Below, one piece after another: positions 32,448 through 42,565 of a DNA stretch of 64,000 nt (its first letter is position 1; the number at the start of each line of letters is the position of its first letter). The notes below the pieces were generated by a model. It searched no databases. It was not told where the DNA came from and saw nothing but the letters and a program-made list of their open reading frames with translations. This DNA is from Diploptera punctata (lineage: Eukaryota > Arthropoda > Insecta > Blattodea > Blaberidae). The position numbers and the translations under genes were made by a program. Location: the NCBI GenBank assembly GCA_030220185.1, contig JASPKZ010007298.1, forward strand, positions 62,001 to 126,000, written 5' to 3'.

Positions 32448-32520
32448 GCTCAGGTAGCTCAGTCAGTAGAGCACTTGGTCTAGAGAACCAAGGGTCCCGG
32501 GTTCAAGTCCCGGTCTGAGC
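32448..32520 (+). tRNA. tRNA-like sequence, copy 2 (atypical)
   Basis: Same as copy 1 except agtcagtag for agtcggtag in the D-loop. That change removes a G of the conserved GG pair, which weakens the case for function further. Confidence 0.4.
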
Positions 32521-32569
32521 GTATAATTTTTCTCTTCAAATATAATAGTAATAGTGTAAATTTATTTTT

Positions 32570-32880
32570 ATTTACTTACTTCTATGCTGTGTTATTATAT
32601 TTTTGCATCGTAATTTGACATTCCCGCTTAAAATCTTGGTTCCTATGAAAACAAAAGAAATATCAATACTTTAAAGATTACCAATGTCACTAGTGCGGTA
32701 AGTAGAAGCATATATTTTAAAATGTTGATAGTGATAAGCAATTTGTATTAGTTTCGGTATTAATTCATCTCATCCAGCTTTCCACGCCTCTTCTATTTCA
32801 TCATCGCTGCACACATCGTCTAAAACTTTTTCCATAAACAGAAATAATTCCCAAATAAAATTAGTTTTACAATTTTAACA
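32570..32880 (+). repeat. Dispersed repeat H, copy 1
   Basis: Matches 56.36-56.64 kb in reverse. Shared words: gcatcgtaatttgacattcc, cactagtgcggtaagta, gatagtgata and agctttccacgcctc. No coding frame is kept in both copies. Confidence 0.7.
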
Positions 32881-32989
32881 ACTCTAAGATGGCGACATGA
32901 CCAACATTACTTATTATTTCTCCATAGCAACACATATAGCCGATACACCTTCTGAAATATAACATTTATCTTCAATTATATTTATTAAT

Positions 32990-33850
32990 ATTAATGAAAT
33001 GGAAACAAAGCTGCAAAGGTATGGGGATCCCAATAGGTAACAGATTTTTGCTGACATTACAATTTGCCGATGATCAACTGGTTTTAGCGCAAGACAAATT
33101 TGATATGGAATTCATGATAAAAAAGTTGAAAAACACATATGAATCATGGGGTCTCACAGTAAATTTACAAAAAGCAGAATATCTGGCAATAAATAGCAAT
33201 GAACGAGAAAATTTAATATTGGAAGAAGTAATCCAAATAAAGCAAGTGAAACAAACTAAATATTTGGGAATAATTATGGATAACATTGAAGGTATAGGCA
33301 AAGAGAACATAAAACATAGAATTGAATTGAGTCGCAAAATAATATCATCGTTAAATTCCATATGGTGGGATAAGCATATTTGGAAGGACACAAAAAAATA
33401 TATTGGTAAAACATTGGTGGAATCTGTTGCAATGTATGAAAGTGAGGTATGGACAATCAATAAGTACTACAAGAATAGACTAATAGCTCTAGAAATGGAT
33501 TATTTACGGAGAAGTGCCAGAAAGTCTACATTAGAACATGTCACAAATAAGGAAATTAGAAACATAATGGAAGCAGAAGAAAGCATAATTGAAAGAATTG
33601 AGGAGAAGGAATTAAAGTGGTTAGGACATGTCTTAAGAATGGAAGATGAGCGATGGCCGAAGAAACTATATGAATGGCATCCGAACAGAAAGAAGAAAAG
33701 AGAGAGACCAAGGTTAACATGGAAGGAAAACATGAAGACAGTAATGCAAGCTAGAGGGCTAAGCATCGAAGATGCCCAAGACCGTAGGCGTTGGAGGTTT
33801 GGCACGGGAAGACGGCAGCAGCTGTAAAAACCCGAAGATAGATAGATAGA
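32990..33850 (+). mobile_element. LINE RT C-terminal half, open for 277 codons
   Basis: Longest coding relic in the window (32994-33827). It contains LLTLQFADDQLVLAQ, i.e. the F-A-D-D catalytic box, GLTVNLQKAEYLAI, KQTKYLGIIMD, SVAMYESEVWTI, ALEMDYLRRSARKS, KWLGHVLRMEDERWP, RPRLTWKENM and WRFGTGRR. Domain order is palm, thumb, then the usual insect LINE C-terminus. The N-terminal endonuclease and the front of the RT are missing, so it is 5'-truncated yet not frameshifted, which suggests recent insertion. The 3' end is aaacccgaagatagatagat. Confidence 0.85.
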
Positions 33851-33854
33851 ATAT

Positions 33855-34050
33855 TTTAGCTAATATCTTAATTACTAAAATAAATACACATAGTGCAGAA
33901 AATAGTATGCGGTACTCATGTGGTAAACACACAACAGAATCTAGGAAATTGAAAAAAAAAAAAAAAAAAAAAAAACTCGGCGCAAGCGCCTCGTTCTTTT
34001 TAAACTTTTCCTCGATTCGTATCAAGTGTTTACCACACTCGTATCGCAAT
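33855..34050. repeat. Dispersed repeat G with A-run
   Basis: gtggtaaacaca and gtgtttaccac form inverted ends around an A-run (~22 A at 33953-33975) and gcgcctcg. aatacacatagtgcag on the left and tcctcgattcgtatcaagtg on the right match 55.19-55.29 kb inverted. Confidence 0.6.
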
Positions 34051-34214
34051 ATGCTATTATTGACGCTCTTTAAAGCTAAGGTCTTTCGCGTCGCAATTTC
34101 AAATCTGGGCTTGAAACGGCCGACAAATTTTGTTCAGAGGTCACTTTTCAGACTTCAAGTACTTTAATGTAACGTAAATAGAAATACGTTATATAATGTA
34201 AATGGACAGCTAAT

Positions 34215-34286
34215 GAATGATAAATGAGGGACATTTTGAAGAAGTGGCTGAATTCAAATACCTAGGTACAATAATTACATTTAGGA

Positions 34287-34349
<63 letters not shown>
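34215..34349 (+). mobile_element. LINE RT fragment and (AAT)n array
   Basis: gaagtggctgaattcaaata encodes EEVAEFKYLGTIITF, the RT thumb motif (..F.YLG..IT). It is followed by an (AAT)n array (34288-34349) which is also the insertion site of the next element. Confidence 0.65.
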
Positions 34350-34353
<4 letters not shown>

Positions 34354-36604
34354 GGGGAACAGTGATTTTGGTGCCTTAATGTTTTCACCTATTTATGGGT
34401 ATATTTGGGTCACTGATTCCAAAGATGATTTCAGTTTCGTCCTATCAGCTCTAGTTTTTGAGATAGAGTTTATTCAAATTATATACCAGTTCAAAAATAC
34501 TGGTCCACATATACAACTATATTACTCGCATACAATTAAATACAAAAGAACAAATACTTTCTTTTTCATGAAACAACTGTATCTATATAACTACCATAAT
34601 TTATTTACACATTAGTCTCGTTAGAATCATTAATTTTCCTCCATCAGGTCGCAGAATCCCCGTTTCTGTGATTTCCTCCGATGCAATGATCTTGGACATT
34701 CTCGGTGGATGCTCCAACAGTAGTCCGCCATCATATGTATATCCCACCGTCCACGATACCTTTCTTCCATTGTACTTAATTCCTGGTGAAAACGCTCACC
34801 CTGTTCCTCACTTACATCTCCAAGATTGTCTGGAAATCGATCCAAATGACTGTGTAGGTAGTGTAATTTTGATGCTCATGTTACAACCTAGTGCACAAAA
34901 AGCAGTGAGCATATTCTCCACTAGTTCATCACTATTAGGAGACTTATAGTTTCCAAGGAAATTCTTCACTACCATACAGAACGAAGACCATGCGGCTGCT
35001 TCAGTATCATTCATTGAGTCTTGAAATTGATGGTCATTAATAAGTTGGCGGATTTGTGGTCCATCCAATATACCTGCTTTTATTTTTTCCTTACTCAGTG
35101 CAGGAAATTTTGTACATATGTAGCCAAAACATGTTCCATCTCTATTCAACGCCTTGATGAACTGTTTCATTAAACCAAGTTTAATATGCAGTGGTGGCAA
35201 GATGATGTTGTTTCTGTCAACCAAAGGTTCTGCAACGATGTTTTTTTCTCCAACGGTCATGCTTTCTCTAAGAGGCCAATGCCTTCTCACCCAATGTTGA
35301 TCTTTGGCTCTAGAGTCCCATAAACATATAAAGCATGGGTATTTGGTGTACCCCACCTTGTTGTCCTAGAAGAAAATTCACCATCTTGAGATCGACACAC
35401 ATTACCCATTGGTGATCACGGTAAGAGATCTTCTCTAGCACTGTAGCTATTGTATGTTGATTTTCACGCATAGAAACTGAGTGACCAATTGGGATTGACC
35501 TGTATATGTTCCCATTATGCAAAAGAACACATTTTAGGCTGCGTTTGGAGCTATCTATAAATAACCGCCATTCACTTGGTGTGTATTTTCTTACACCCAG
35601 CTTCATTAACAGTCCTTCAACATTCATACAAAAAACAAATTGATTTTCTACTGTGAAGAATGGCAGGAAGTCTGTTTCTCTTTTGCGATAGACTGTGACC
35701 TTTGTTCCCGGTAACAGACATTGTTTCTCTGCCAGCCTGGAAGCTAACAACTCAGATGACTTCTTTGGAAGACTTAGATCCCTTATGAGGTCGTTTCAGT
35801 TCCGCTTGACTAAAACCGGATGAAACTGATGAAGGTCCTGGGAAATCGCTGTCATTTCCCTCAGAATAGCTTTCAGTTGAATCATCCTCTTCTTCTGGTG
35901 ACTCTGGAAGACTGGTAAAAAATTGGAACAGGTATCTCCTCTGAATGTGGAACAGGGCGTCTTGCGGAGCGTAGATTGGGATATACCCATCTATTCCGGT
36001 TTTTGCTATTGATGCCCTTTACATTGACTGAACAAAAATAGCAGTCATCACTATGGTTAATTTGTTCTCGCCAGATCATTGGTTCCCCAAATTTCAAGCA
36101 TTTCCGTTTCCCATTTGTCCATTGTCGTAGATGCTCTGTGCACGTTTTACATACAATGTGAGGTGCCCAAGGCTTATCTTGATCTCCCAGTTGTACTTTG
36201 AAATAGGCCAAATAAGCTCTTCTTACAAAGTCAGTTATAGGTTTTCTTTGTTGAGTGAATGTGTACTCCCCACAGATGAAACAAAACACATCAGGATTAT
36301 TCACACATTTTCTTCGTGTTGAAGCCATGTCAGTCTAGAAAAAGGATAAACAATTGTCAAATTAGTAAAATTACATATGCAAACGGCAACAACAACATGA
36401 ATATAACTTGGATTAAATCAATTAGTATTATGCAAACAATCGATTTACAATGGTGGTACATAAGAGCAGTATCATCAATATCTTGCAAACTAGAGCTGCT
36501 GCAACAAAATGGATGACATTTTTGGAATCAGCAGTGCCGAAATACCCAGAATCAGGTGAAAAATTTCAGGCACCAAGAAAAAAATATTTTTTTGTTCCCC
36601 AGTG
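34350..36604 (-). mobile_element. 2,255-bp DNA transposon with CACTGGGGAACA inverted ends
   Basis: The left end CACTGGGGAACAGTGATTTT and the right end (reverse complement) CACTGGGGAACAAAAAAATA share 12 bp exactly. With gaps the match continues: ttggtgcct, tttcacct, tgggtat, ctgattccaaa, agctctag. The flanks are taataa on both sides, so a TSD of TAA (3 bp) or longer is possible, but the target is a trinucleotide array and the length is ambiguous. One intronless gene occupies the centre with ~280 bp of non-coding DNA on each side. Ends starting CACT are seen in CMC (CACTA/Mirage/Chapaev) and other superfamilies; I cannot assign it. Confidence 0.75.
34630..36328 (-). pseudogene. MASTRRK/MADYCW-family Cys-rich protein, frameshifted
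   Basis: The start MASTRRKCVNN at 36328 is followed by paired cysteines (VFCFICGEY, HIVCKTCTEHL, DDCYFC), then an acidic Ser-rich linker. Next come LLPGTKVTVYRKRE, SEWRLFIDSSKRSLK, WVMCVDLKMVNFLLGQQGG, YTKYPCFICLWDSRAKDQHW, LPPLHIKLGLMKQFIKAL, GPQIRQL, EEQGERFHQEL, MEERYRGRWD and MMADYCWS, with a basic end. About 560 residues in all. At least four frame changes (near 35.9, 35.75, 35.33 and 34.83 kb) break it. Similar proteins occur as multi-copy uncharacterised genes in arthropods (recalled, not searched). The Asp of FIDSS, the Asp of CVDLK 54 positions later, and the Glu of EQGERF could be a DDE triad. That is a hypothesis only. Confidence 0.75.
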
Positions 36605-36798
36605 TAATAATAGCTTTATTTTACCTGGCAGAGTTAAGGCCTTACGGCCTTGTCTGCCACTCGACCAGGTTTTAAAAATACAAAATAAATTAGTCTACAT
36701 CTAAATTACAATAATCATAAACGATTAGAAGTTATAAATACAATACAATTATTATTTATAATATATTTTGATTTACTCTAGATTTAAGGAATTAAATA
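36605..36798 (-). mobile_element. Jockey/CR1-group LINE 3' end
   Basis: Reverse complement of the 17.3 kb LINE end (ctttattttacctggcagag, aaggccttacggccttgt) with ~130 bp of UTR. Its (AAT)n tail is where the 34350-36604 transposon inserted. Confidence 0.75.
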
Positions 36799-37026
36799 CA
36801 CTGGTCAACATGATTTTTGTCTCATGTACCAATAGTTGTACTTAATGCAGTTTTTTATCGTGTTTTCAAATATGTATTCGAAATTTCTCCATCACCCACA
36901 GTTTTTTATTTAAATTTCAATTAATGGATTTAAATAATTATTTTTTAATAAACGTTTTATCGTCCATTTATCCATTGTAAAATAAAACGGGGAACACTTT
37001 CGTCAGGAGATTTCAGTTATGGAAAA
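36799..37026 (+). mobile_element. Partial copy of the 28.8 kb CACTG-ended element
   Basis: CACTGGTCAACATGATTTTTG starts a stretch matching 28811-29040 closely (accaatagttgtacttaatg, atttcaattaatggattt), up to tttcagttatggaaaaga, the start of the coding fragment. It is then cut off. It abuts the large CACTGGGG element through the LINE 3' end. Confidence 0.65.
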
Positions 37027-37300
37027 GAGTTCTTCTTCTTCTACCAAGTGACACCCATTCCAGTACCCTTCTTCAAAACCTGTCTCAAGCTGGGCTGGAA
37101 AAGTGCGATGGAGAAGAGTAATAACCTTGTTAAAAAAACAGGGTTCAGAATACCCGGTTGAGGGTATCTGCCTAGAGTTACAAGTACCTTGCAGTTAGGC
37201 GTTGGTCCGTCAAGGGATAAAGGAAGAGACCTTGATTAAAAATCTCTTGGTCCTCCAGGTTGACGCATCGGGCTAGCTTTATGTTCGTTTGAAAAAATGT
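37027..37300 (+). repeat. Relative of the 3.39-4.23 kb tandem unit
   Basis: gagaagagtaataaccttgt, tcagaatacccggttgaggg and ctcttggtcctccaggttga correspond to words in the 439-bp units. More diverged. Confidence 0.5.
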
Positions 37301-37514
37301 TCAATTCTAAAAAGTCCAAAAATGAAATGCCAGATGGATTTAATGAACGACGAAAGAAGTTGAGGAAAGGAACATCAATAAGCATAGTTAAAATAAAATA
37401 CATTTTTTATATGTTTCATGGTACGTTTAACACCAATACATAAAAATGCTTGCAATGCCATGTTATATGACCATGATTATATATATAAACCCAGTAATAG
37501 TATATTACAATGCG

Positions 37515-37650
37515 AGGTTGGGAAGTGTTTTTTACAGAAGCGAGGATATGATTAAAATCCTAGCGATAACCAGGCTTTTCATTTTCGAGATTCTGTAAAA
37601 TACTTCACAAACGTGTGTTGTACATTATTTTTTGCACGATGGTGTTTTCA
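37515..37650. repeat. Dispersed repeat G, palindromic copy
   Basis: aagtgttttttacagaagcg faces cgagattctgtaaaatactt around a centre with cctagcgataaccagg. The flank acgtgtgttgtacattattt also matches 24.49 kb inverted. Confidence 0.6.
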
Positions 37651-37733
37651 AAGTAATAAATGTAGTAAAATAATATATTTGTTGGAAAATTTGCATTCAT
37701 TATAAACAACTGACTGGCATATTAGTATTCTGA

Positions 37734-37734
<1 letters not shown>

Positions 37735-37768
<34 letters not shown>
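37735..37768. repeat. (AT)n microsatellite
   Basis: Dinucleotide run. Confidence 0.85.
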
Positions 37769-37789
37769 TAAATGCCGAAAATAATTTAG

Positions 37790-38585
37790 TTGAGACTACA
37801 GCAGACCGTGACACCAATCAGGTTGTGTCGGTTCGCTCAGGGTAGAATATGATCACTCAGGGATGTTTTAAATTATACACTTATTATTTTAGTTTATTGG
37901 ATAAATTTGTATGCACAGTTGTATATTTACAGTGTTTTATGCTTCACTAACGTAGTGGAGTTGATGAGTTATTTCCGCCCACGTGTTTTAATATCACTTT
38001 CGCGAACGATTACTGAAGAACTTGACTATTGCAGAACGTAGGAGCGTGAGAGTGTTTTCACACGCGTCCTTGCCTTATAAGGGCGATGACTCCTCCCATA
38101 AGGTCGTCACCCCCACTCCGAGTGTATATGTTATTCATTATAGCTTAGAGGGGTAGGTACCATTCGTTTGGGTTTCTATGTTGGTAATAGACTCGTGTGC
38201 ACGTTTGTGCACCTTCCAGTTATTACTATTAATGGTACGTTTTAATACTCACGAGTCTATTACTTCTTGCCACAAGGTATAATATGACGGCAAGTACGAA
38301 TTTGTTTCATATTATTTAAAATAAAATTCGGTTCATTTAAAATGCATAAATTGTTTCGTATAATATATATTAACACTACCTGTTGGATATATTTTTGTAT
38401 ATTCATTGTACGCAGTGTACATAAAGGGCAGTGGTTTTACTCCCACCCTATGTAGGTAATTTGTAATATTACAGTATAGTTGTTTAGTTATTTATATGTT
38501 GGCAATCCCGAAATTTAGTAAATTGAGCTTTCAATCGCCATTCCTGTAGGTACGTGCGGACGCACTGTCGTGCAAAAAAAAAAAA
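37790..38585 (-). repeat. Relative of the foldback element family, expanded
   Basis: gactacagcagaccgtgaca at 37793 matches the inner arm of the 22.3 kb foldback, and 38283-38450 matches its core inverted (tttgtttcatattat, gggcagtggttttactccc). Between them lies ~450 bp unlike the foldback, including a GTAATAGACTCGTG / CACGAGTCTATTAC inverted pair (38193-38206, 38255-38268). Probably an element of the same family with a different or autonomous-derived interior. An A-run lies at 38574-38586. Confidence 0.5.
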
Positions 38586-38929
38586 AATGATTAACTGATC
38601 CATCACTTTTTTACACTCGCTGTATAAGGCGTAGAAAATGGCATGTGCTTGACCTCCGCGTTGAAGGAAGCAGCTAGCTATGCTGTTAGTTGTGAATAGT
38701 ATCATAGCAACAGATGGAGAGCAATGGTACAAGACGTGTCACTTTATGACAGGAATATATGCAATTCAAGTGACTACGGCCATCTTATTTTTACTGTTTC
38801 TTTAGCATTTTATGGACACTTCTCCAGGGTTCCATTACCGTAAAACTGAACATTAATTCGTAAAACGTGTGCACTCATATTCTAGCACCTAAAATAAAAA
38901 CATTATCCATCTTAGCTCAATGAGAAGAA

Positions 38930-39105
38930 TATGAAGTCCACTAGGCATAACGCCTTCGCCTCAAACGCAGTTAGACCGGGTTCGATCCCAGATCGACACA
39001 GGTTTCTTGGGCGAGATTTGGTTTTTTCCTTACCTGCAAGACAAATGCCAGGAAATGTTAAGGTCCAAGTAGTCCCCAAACACTATCTGGTCATAGGTCC
39101 ATCAT
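38930..39105 (+). mobile_element. Diverged family A SINE
   Basis: gaccgggttcgatcccagat is the B-box region, then tttcttgggcgagatttgg, aagacaaatgccaggaaatg and gtccccaaacactatctggt. The head is badly eroded and the tail absent. Confidence 0.65.
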
Positions 39106-39264
39106 CATCATTATCATTAGTCATTATCATTGACACGACAGCCTCATGCGAACATTGGATGTCTTCAGAAGTTTACGCCAGTCTTCTCTATTCAAAACCA
39201 TAGTTCTTTAGTTCTTATCTCCGATAATCCAGATATAATTTAACACTTAATATTCCACCTTAAT

Positions 39265-39383
39265 CAAGTTCCAATAATTTTCCCTTCTTCCTTAGATTAA
39301 AAAATATAATATATATATATATAATATAAATAAATATATATTATATTTTTTAATCTAAGGAAGAAGGGAAAATTATTGGAACT

Positions 39384-39385
<2 letters not shown>
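39265..39385. repeat. Palindrome, ~50-bp arms
   Basis: caagttccaataattttccc...aaaaaatata and its reverse complement flank an AT-only centre. A small (TA)n tract follows at 39388-39416. Confidence 0.85.
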
Positions 39386-39419
<34 letters not shown>

Positions 39420-40062
39420 AAATATTTATCAATTGGTGAACCAGAACAAAATTTAATTTTGGAGACTCGAGAACCAATAAAATCTTGTAGTGAGATCACA
39501 TATTTAGGAATTGAAATAAATAAAAATGGGAGTTATGAAGAGGAAATAGAAATAATAAAGGAAAATTTGCAATTGCTTGCCTCAATGGAACATTGTGGAG
39601 TAAAAATATAAGTAATAAAAATAAAATGAATATATATCATATAATTGTTAAAAACATCATTACTTATGGAGCAGAAATTTGGCCATTAACAACAAAAACA
39701 AATAAGTACCTTTTGGCAACGGAAATGGATTTTATACGAAGGGCCGCAAGAATTTCAAGAAGAGAAAAAATTACGAACTCATTTATAAGGGAGAAAATGA
39801 AGATTGAAGACACTATTTTAGATTATATTAAAACTCAGCAATTAAGATGGTACGGACATGTCCAGCGAATGGAAGAGGATCGACTACCAAAATCTGTTTT
39901 GGAATGGAAACCTGAGGGAAGACGAAGCAGAGGAAGACCTAAAACCTCCTGGAGTCAGGGAATATGTTTATATATGAAGGAGAAATATCTACAACCAGGA
40001 AATTGGATGAACCGACAAAACTGGCTATTAGGAATCGGACGATGTCAAAGACATTAATCGAC
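39420..40062 (+). mobile_element. LINE RT C-terminal fragment
   Basis: The frame from 39593 to 40057 encodes IIVKNIITYGAEIWPLTTK, ATEMDFIRRAARISRREK, QQLRWYGHVQRMEEDRLPK and GRRSRGRPKTSW, ending WLLGIGRCQRH. Upstream (39425-39590), in another frame, comes SEITYLGIEINKNGS (RT thumb). One frameshift, near 39590. 3' end in (TA)n. Confidence 0.8.
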
Positions 40063-40064
40063 CG

Positions 40065-40065
40065 A

Positions 40066-40099
<34 letters not shown>

Positions 40100-40142
40100 T
40101 ACATACATATATATATATATATACATACATACATACATACAT
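40065..40142. repeat. (TA)n and (CATA)n microsatellite
   Basis: Dinucleotide array with ATAC/CATA tetranucleotides; gives YIYIYI frames. Confidence 0.9.
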
Positions 40143-40295
40143 CATACACTATTCTCACTAAAAATCCACCCCATTATTTTTATAAATTTAGCAATATCTG
40201 GCATAATGTATAACTTGTCAATTCAGAGATATATTTTCCTCCATGTTCGAGTGTCCTTAACAGAACCAAAAAGTGTATACATTTATTTTATATAA

Positions 40296-40311
40296 TAACA
40301 ATAATAATAAC

Positions 40312-40364
<53 letters not shown>

Positions 40365-40470
40365 TTATAATGATTATAATGATGTTAATAGTAATAATAA
40401 TAATGATAATAATAATGATAATAATAATTAATAATAAAAGTAAAGTAATAATGATAACAATAATAAATAA
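40296..40470. repeat. (AAT)n-derived microsatellite
   Basis: AAT units with GAT, GTT and AAC interruptions. Confidence 0.85.
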
Positions 40471-40471
40471 T

Positions 40472-40769
40472 AATCCATAGTAATTCTGCCCGAGGGCAGA
40501 TCTTTCACTGCAATCATAGTATTTCCATGCTGTGCTTCGCAGCTTTACTAGGTGTGGTAGCTTCTCGTTGCTGCTTTCCACACCGGTGAAGGATGATGAT
40601 GGCCGGATGATTTTCGGGGACCGTTGGGCCCTAAGCTTCCTGATATTTGTCTTACAGATGAGGAAAAAGCCGAAAAAAATCTCAGCCAGGAGCCTGTCCC
40701 GACCAGGAATCGAACCCGGGCCCGCTGCGTGACAAGGCAGCACCCCTACCACGAGACTACAGCGGTGGA
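40472..40769 (-). mobile_element. tRNA-derived SINE, family A, short-core type
   Basis: Minus-strand copy lacking most of the ATC core, sharing the cctggctgaga / aggcttag variant with the 1.46 and 17.84 kb copies. Flanked on both sides by AAT-type arrays. Confidence 0.85.
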
Positions 40770-40770
40770 C

Positions 40771-40822
<52 letters not shown>

Positions 40823-40955
40823 TAATAATAATAATAAAAATAATAATAAAAATAATAATAAAAATAATAATAAAAATAATAATTAATAAAAATAATAATT
40901 AATAAAAATAATAATAAAAATAATAATTAATAATAATAACAATAATAAAAATAAT
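40770..40955. repeat. (AAT)n with higher-order AAATAATAAT units
   Basis: Pure AAT units, then decanucleotide-like blocks (ataataataaaa). Confidence 0.9.
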
Positions 40956-41009
40956 ACTTTTATTTCGGAATTTATTCATAATACAGTGGTTAACGTCATC
41001 CTCAAGAAA

Positions 41010-41320
41010 TTCGCCTTCTTCAATTTTAGCGGTCCTGAATGTCCTCATCCGTAAGTCCAGGTTCACTCATCTTCATCTCACACCGTCCATCCAACCATCT
41101 TTAGATATTCCCTTTCTTCTTTTTCTGTCTATTTTCTATTCCAAGATCTTCTTAGAGATTATATCAGATGTGATCCTCTTGCTATGTCCATACCATCTTA
41201 ACCGTCTCTCTTCAATTGTCTGTAATACATTTCTTTCAAATTTCAAAATTTCCCTAATTTCAACGTTTCTAATGTGCTGCCTGGTCTACAGATGTTACAT
41301 TCTGTTACCATTTCTGCACT
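41010..41320 (-). mobile_element. LINE C-terminal fragment
   Basis: Minus-strand translation yields RNVEIREILKFERNVLQTIE, ERRLRWYGHSKRI-like and a KKEREYLKMVGWTV-like end. Stops present. Confidence 0.65.
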
Positions 41321-42140
41321 GGTCTATAGAGAATTTACTCATATGTTTAGTTACACTTAAAGTAGAGTCCAGATCATAACTGTCAGTGCTATTTATAATT
41401 CTTTGCCCGGGCCCATCAGAGGCAAAGATTGATTCATCTTTCCTATATAGATTCATTAACATATATTAATTAATAATAATTCCTGAAACACACTGTAGTA
41501 ATTTATGATTCGTTGTTAAACTCAGTATATTATTTTCAACCATGGAAGCTAGACGGGAAATGGGAGCTAATGTAACCTTGAGAAAGCTCCTAAACAGGAA
41601 TTATACAAGACAGCTGTAGCATAGCTAGCAAATACAATAATTAGACATTCTTGTTTACTTAAAATAAGATTTAATATTTCAATTGTACGTCTGAAGTTTA
41701 AATATGAAAATATATTAAACATAAGTTATACTTGATCATTCTAAATTTAAAGAAAACAATAATAATAACAACAAAAGTAATAATCTTTACACACTCAAAC
41801 ACCCATGCATACCTTTTTTAGTCCAGCCTAGGGTACCCTACCCTGGCTTACCGGACCAAACTCAAAACAACACAGCTCTCCTTAAGCTCACGTCCTTCAG
41901 ATCGTAACCAAACTAACTGAATGAATTGAAAGAATGAATTAATGATATAGTTTACCACTTGAATCATCTATTTGAGAGTTGCGAGGTAGAGGGGAAGTTG
42001 CGCAGTACAAACAGAGCAAAGGGAGGGGAAGGAAGGAGAGCGGGAGTAAACACAAAGAGAAAGGAAATTGGCATAGTTCATTAATCTCACTGTAGAGGGA
42101 AGATAACAGTACAGATGTTTCGTACCGAAATAGCACTTTC
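41321..42140. other. No recognised feature
   Basis: AT-rich sequence without a recognisable domain. A short 'tcttgctatgt'-type LINE word may extend the previous fragment. Confidence 0.5.
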
Positions 42141-42144
42141 GGTA

Positions 42145-42260
42145 CACTAATAATAATAATGATAATAATAATAATAATGATAATGATGATAATAATAATA
42201 TTATTATTGTTGTCATTGTTGTTATTGTTGTTATTATTATTGTTATAAAGATGATGATGA
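42145..42260. repeat. Inverted trinucleotide array (AAT/GAT then ATT/GTT)
   Basis: aataataatgataat units meet ttattattgttgtcattg units at about 42200, so the array can fold on itself. Confidence 0.8.
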
Positions 42261-42371
42261 TGTTTCATCTAATTTTGACAATTAGGCCTGTATAAGGATT
42301 CATAATTATCCACATCACATTCTACTTGTTTAGAAACTCGTTCAAACACACAATAAAAACACTCAGTTTAA

Positions 42372-42565
42372 TCGTTGGTCAACCCCGGTGATGTAGTGGC
42401 TACGTTCCTTGCCTCAAGTCCCAAGGGTCGCGGGTTCAAACGCGCCCGGGGTCGAATGGATTTTTAGGATGGAAAAAATCAAGGCCCAAAAGTCCTCCGG
42501 GAGGACCTTCGAGCCATTGGTCCCTAGTCTGAAAATTTTCGGACTCGTAAAATAATTTAAATCCT
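42372..42565 (+). mobile_element. tRNA-derived SINE, family E
   Basis: Head ccccggtgatgtagtggcta (box A-like) and cgcgggttcaaacgcgccc (box B-like). Body gtcctccgggaggacc is a perfect small hairpin. It shares body words with 4.43-4.63 kb. Confidence 0.7.

Larger units (their letters stand above)
31957..32542 (+). repeat. 293-bp tandem duplication containing tRNA-like sequences
   Basis: Two nearly identical units, each starting at aaatatgatttatccatca and ending gtataatttttctcttc. The offset is exactly 293 bp, measured from the tRNA-like starts at 32155 and 32448. Only a handful of substitutions separate them, so the duplication is recent. A 62-codon frame recurs in each unit but ends inside the tRNA-like sequence and has no recognisable domain. 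Confidence 0.85.

Noticed and set aside
31976..32457. Duplicated 62-codon frame in the 293-bp tandem units
   Set aside because: It is identical because of recent duplication, ends inside the tRNA-like sequence, and has no recognisable domain.
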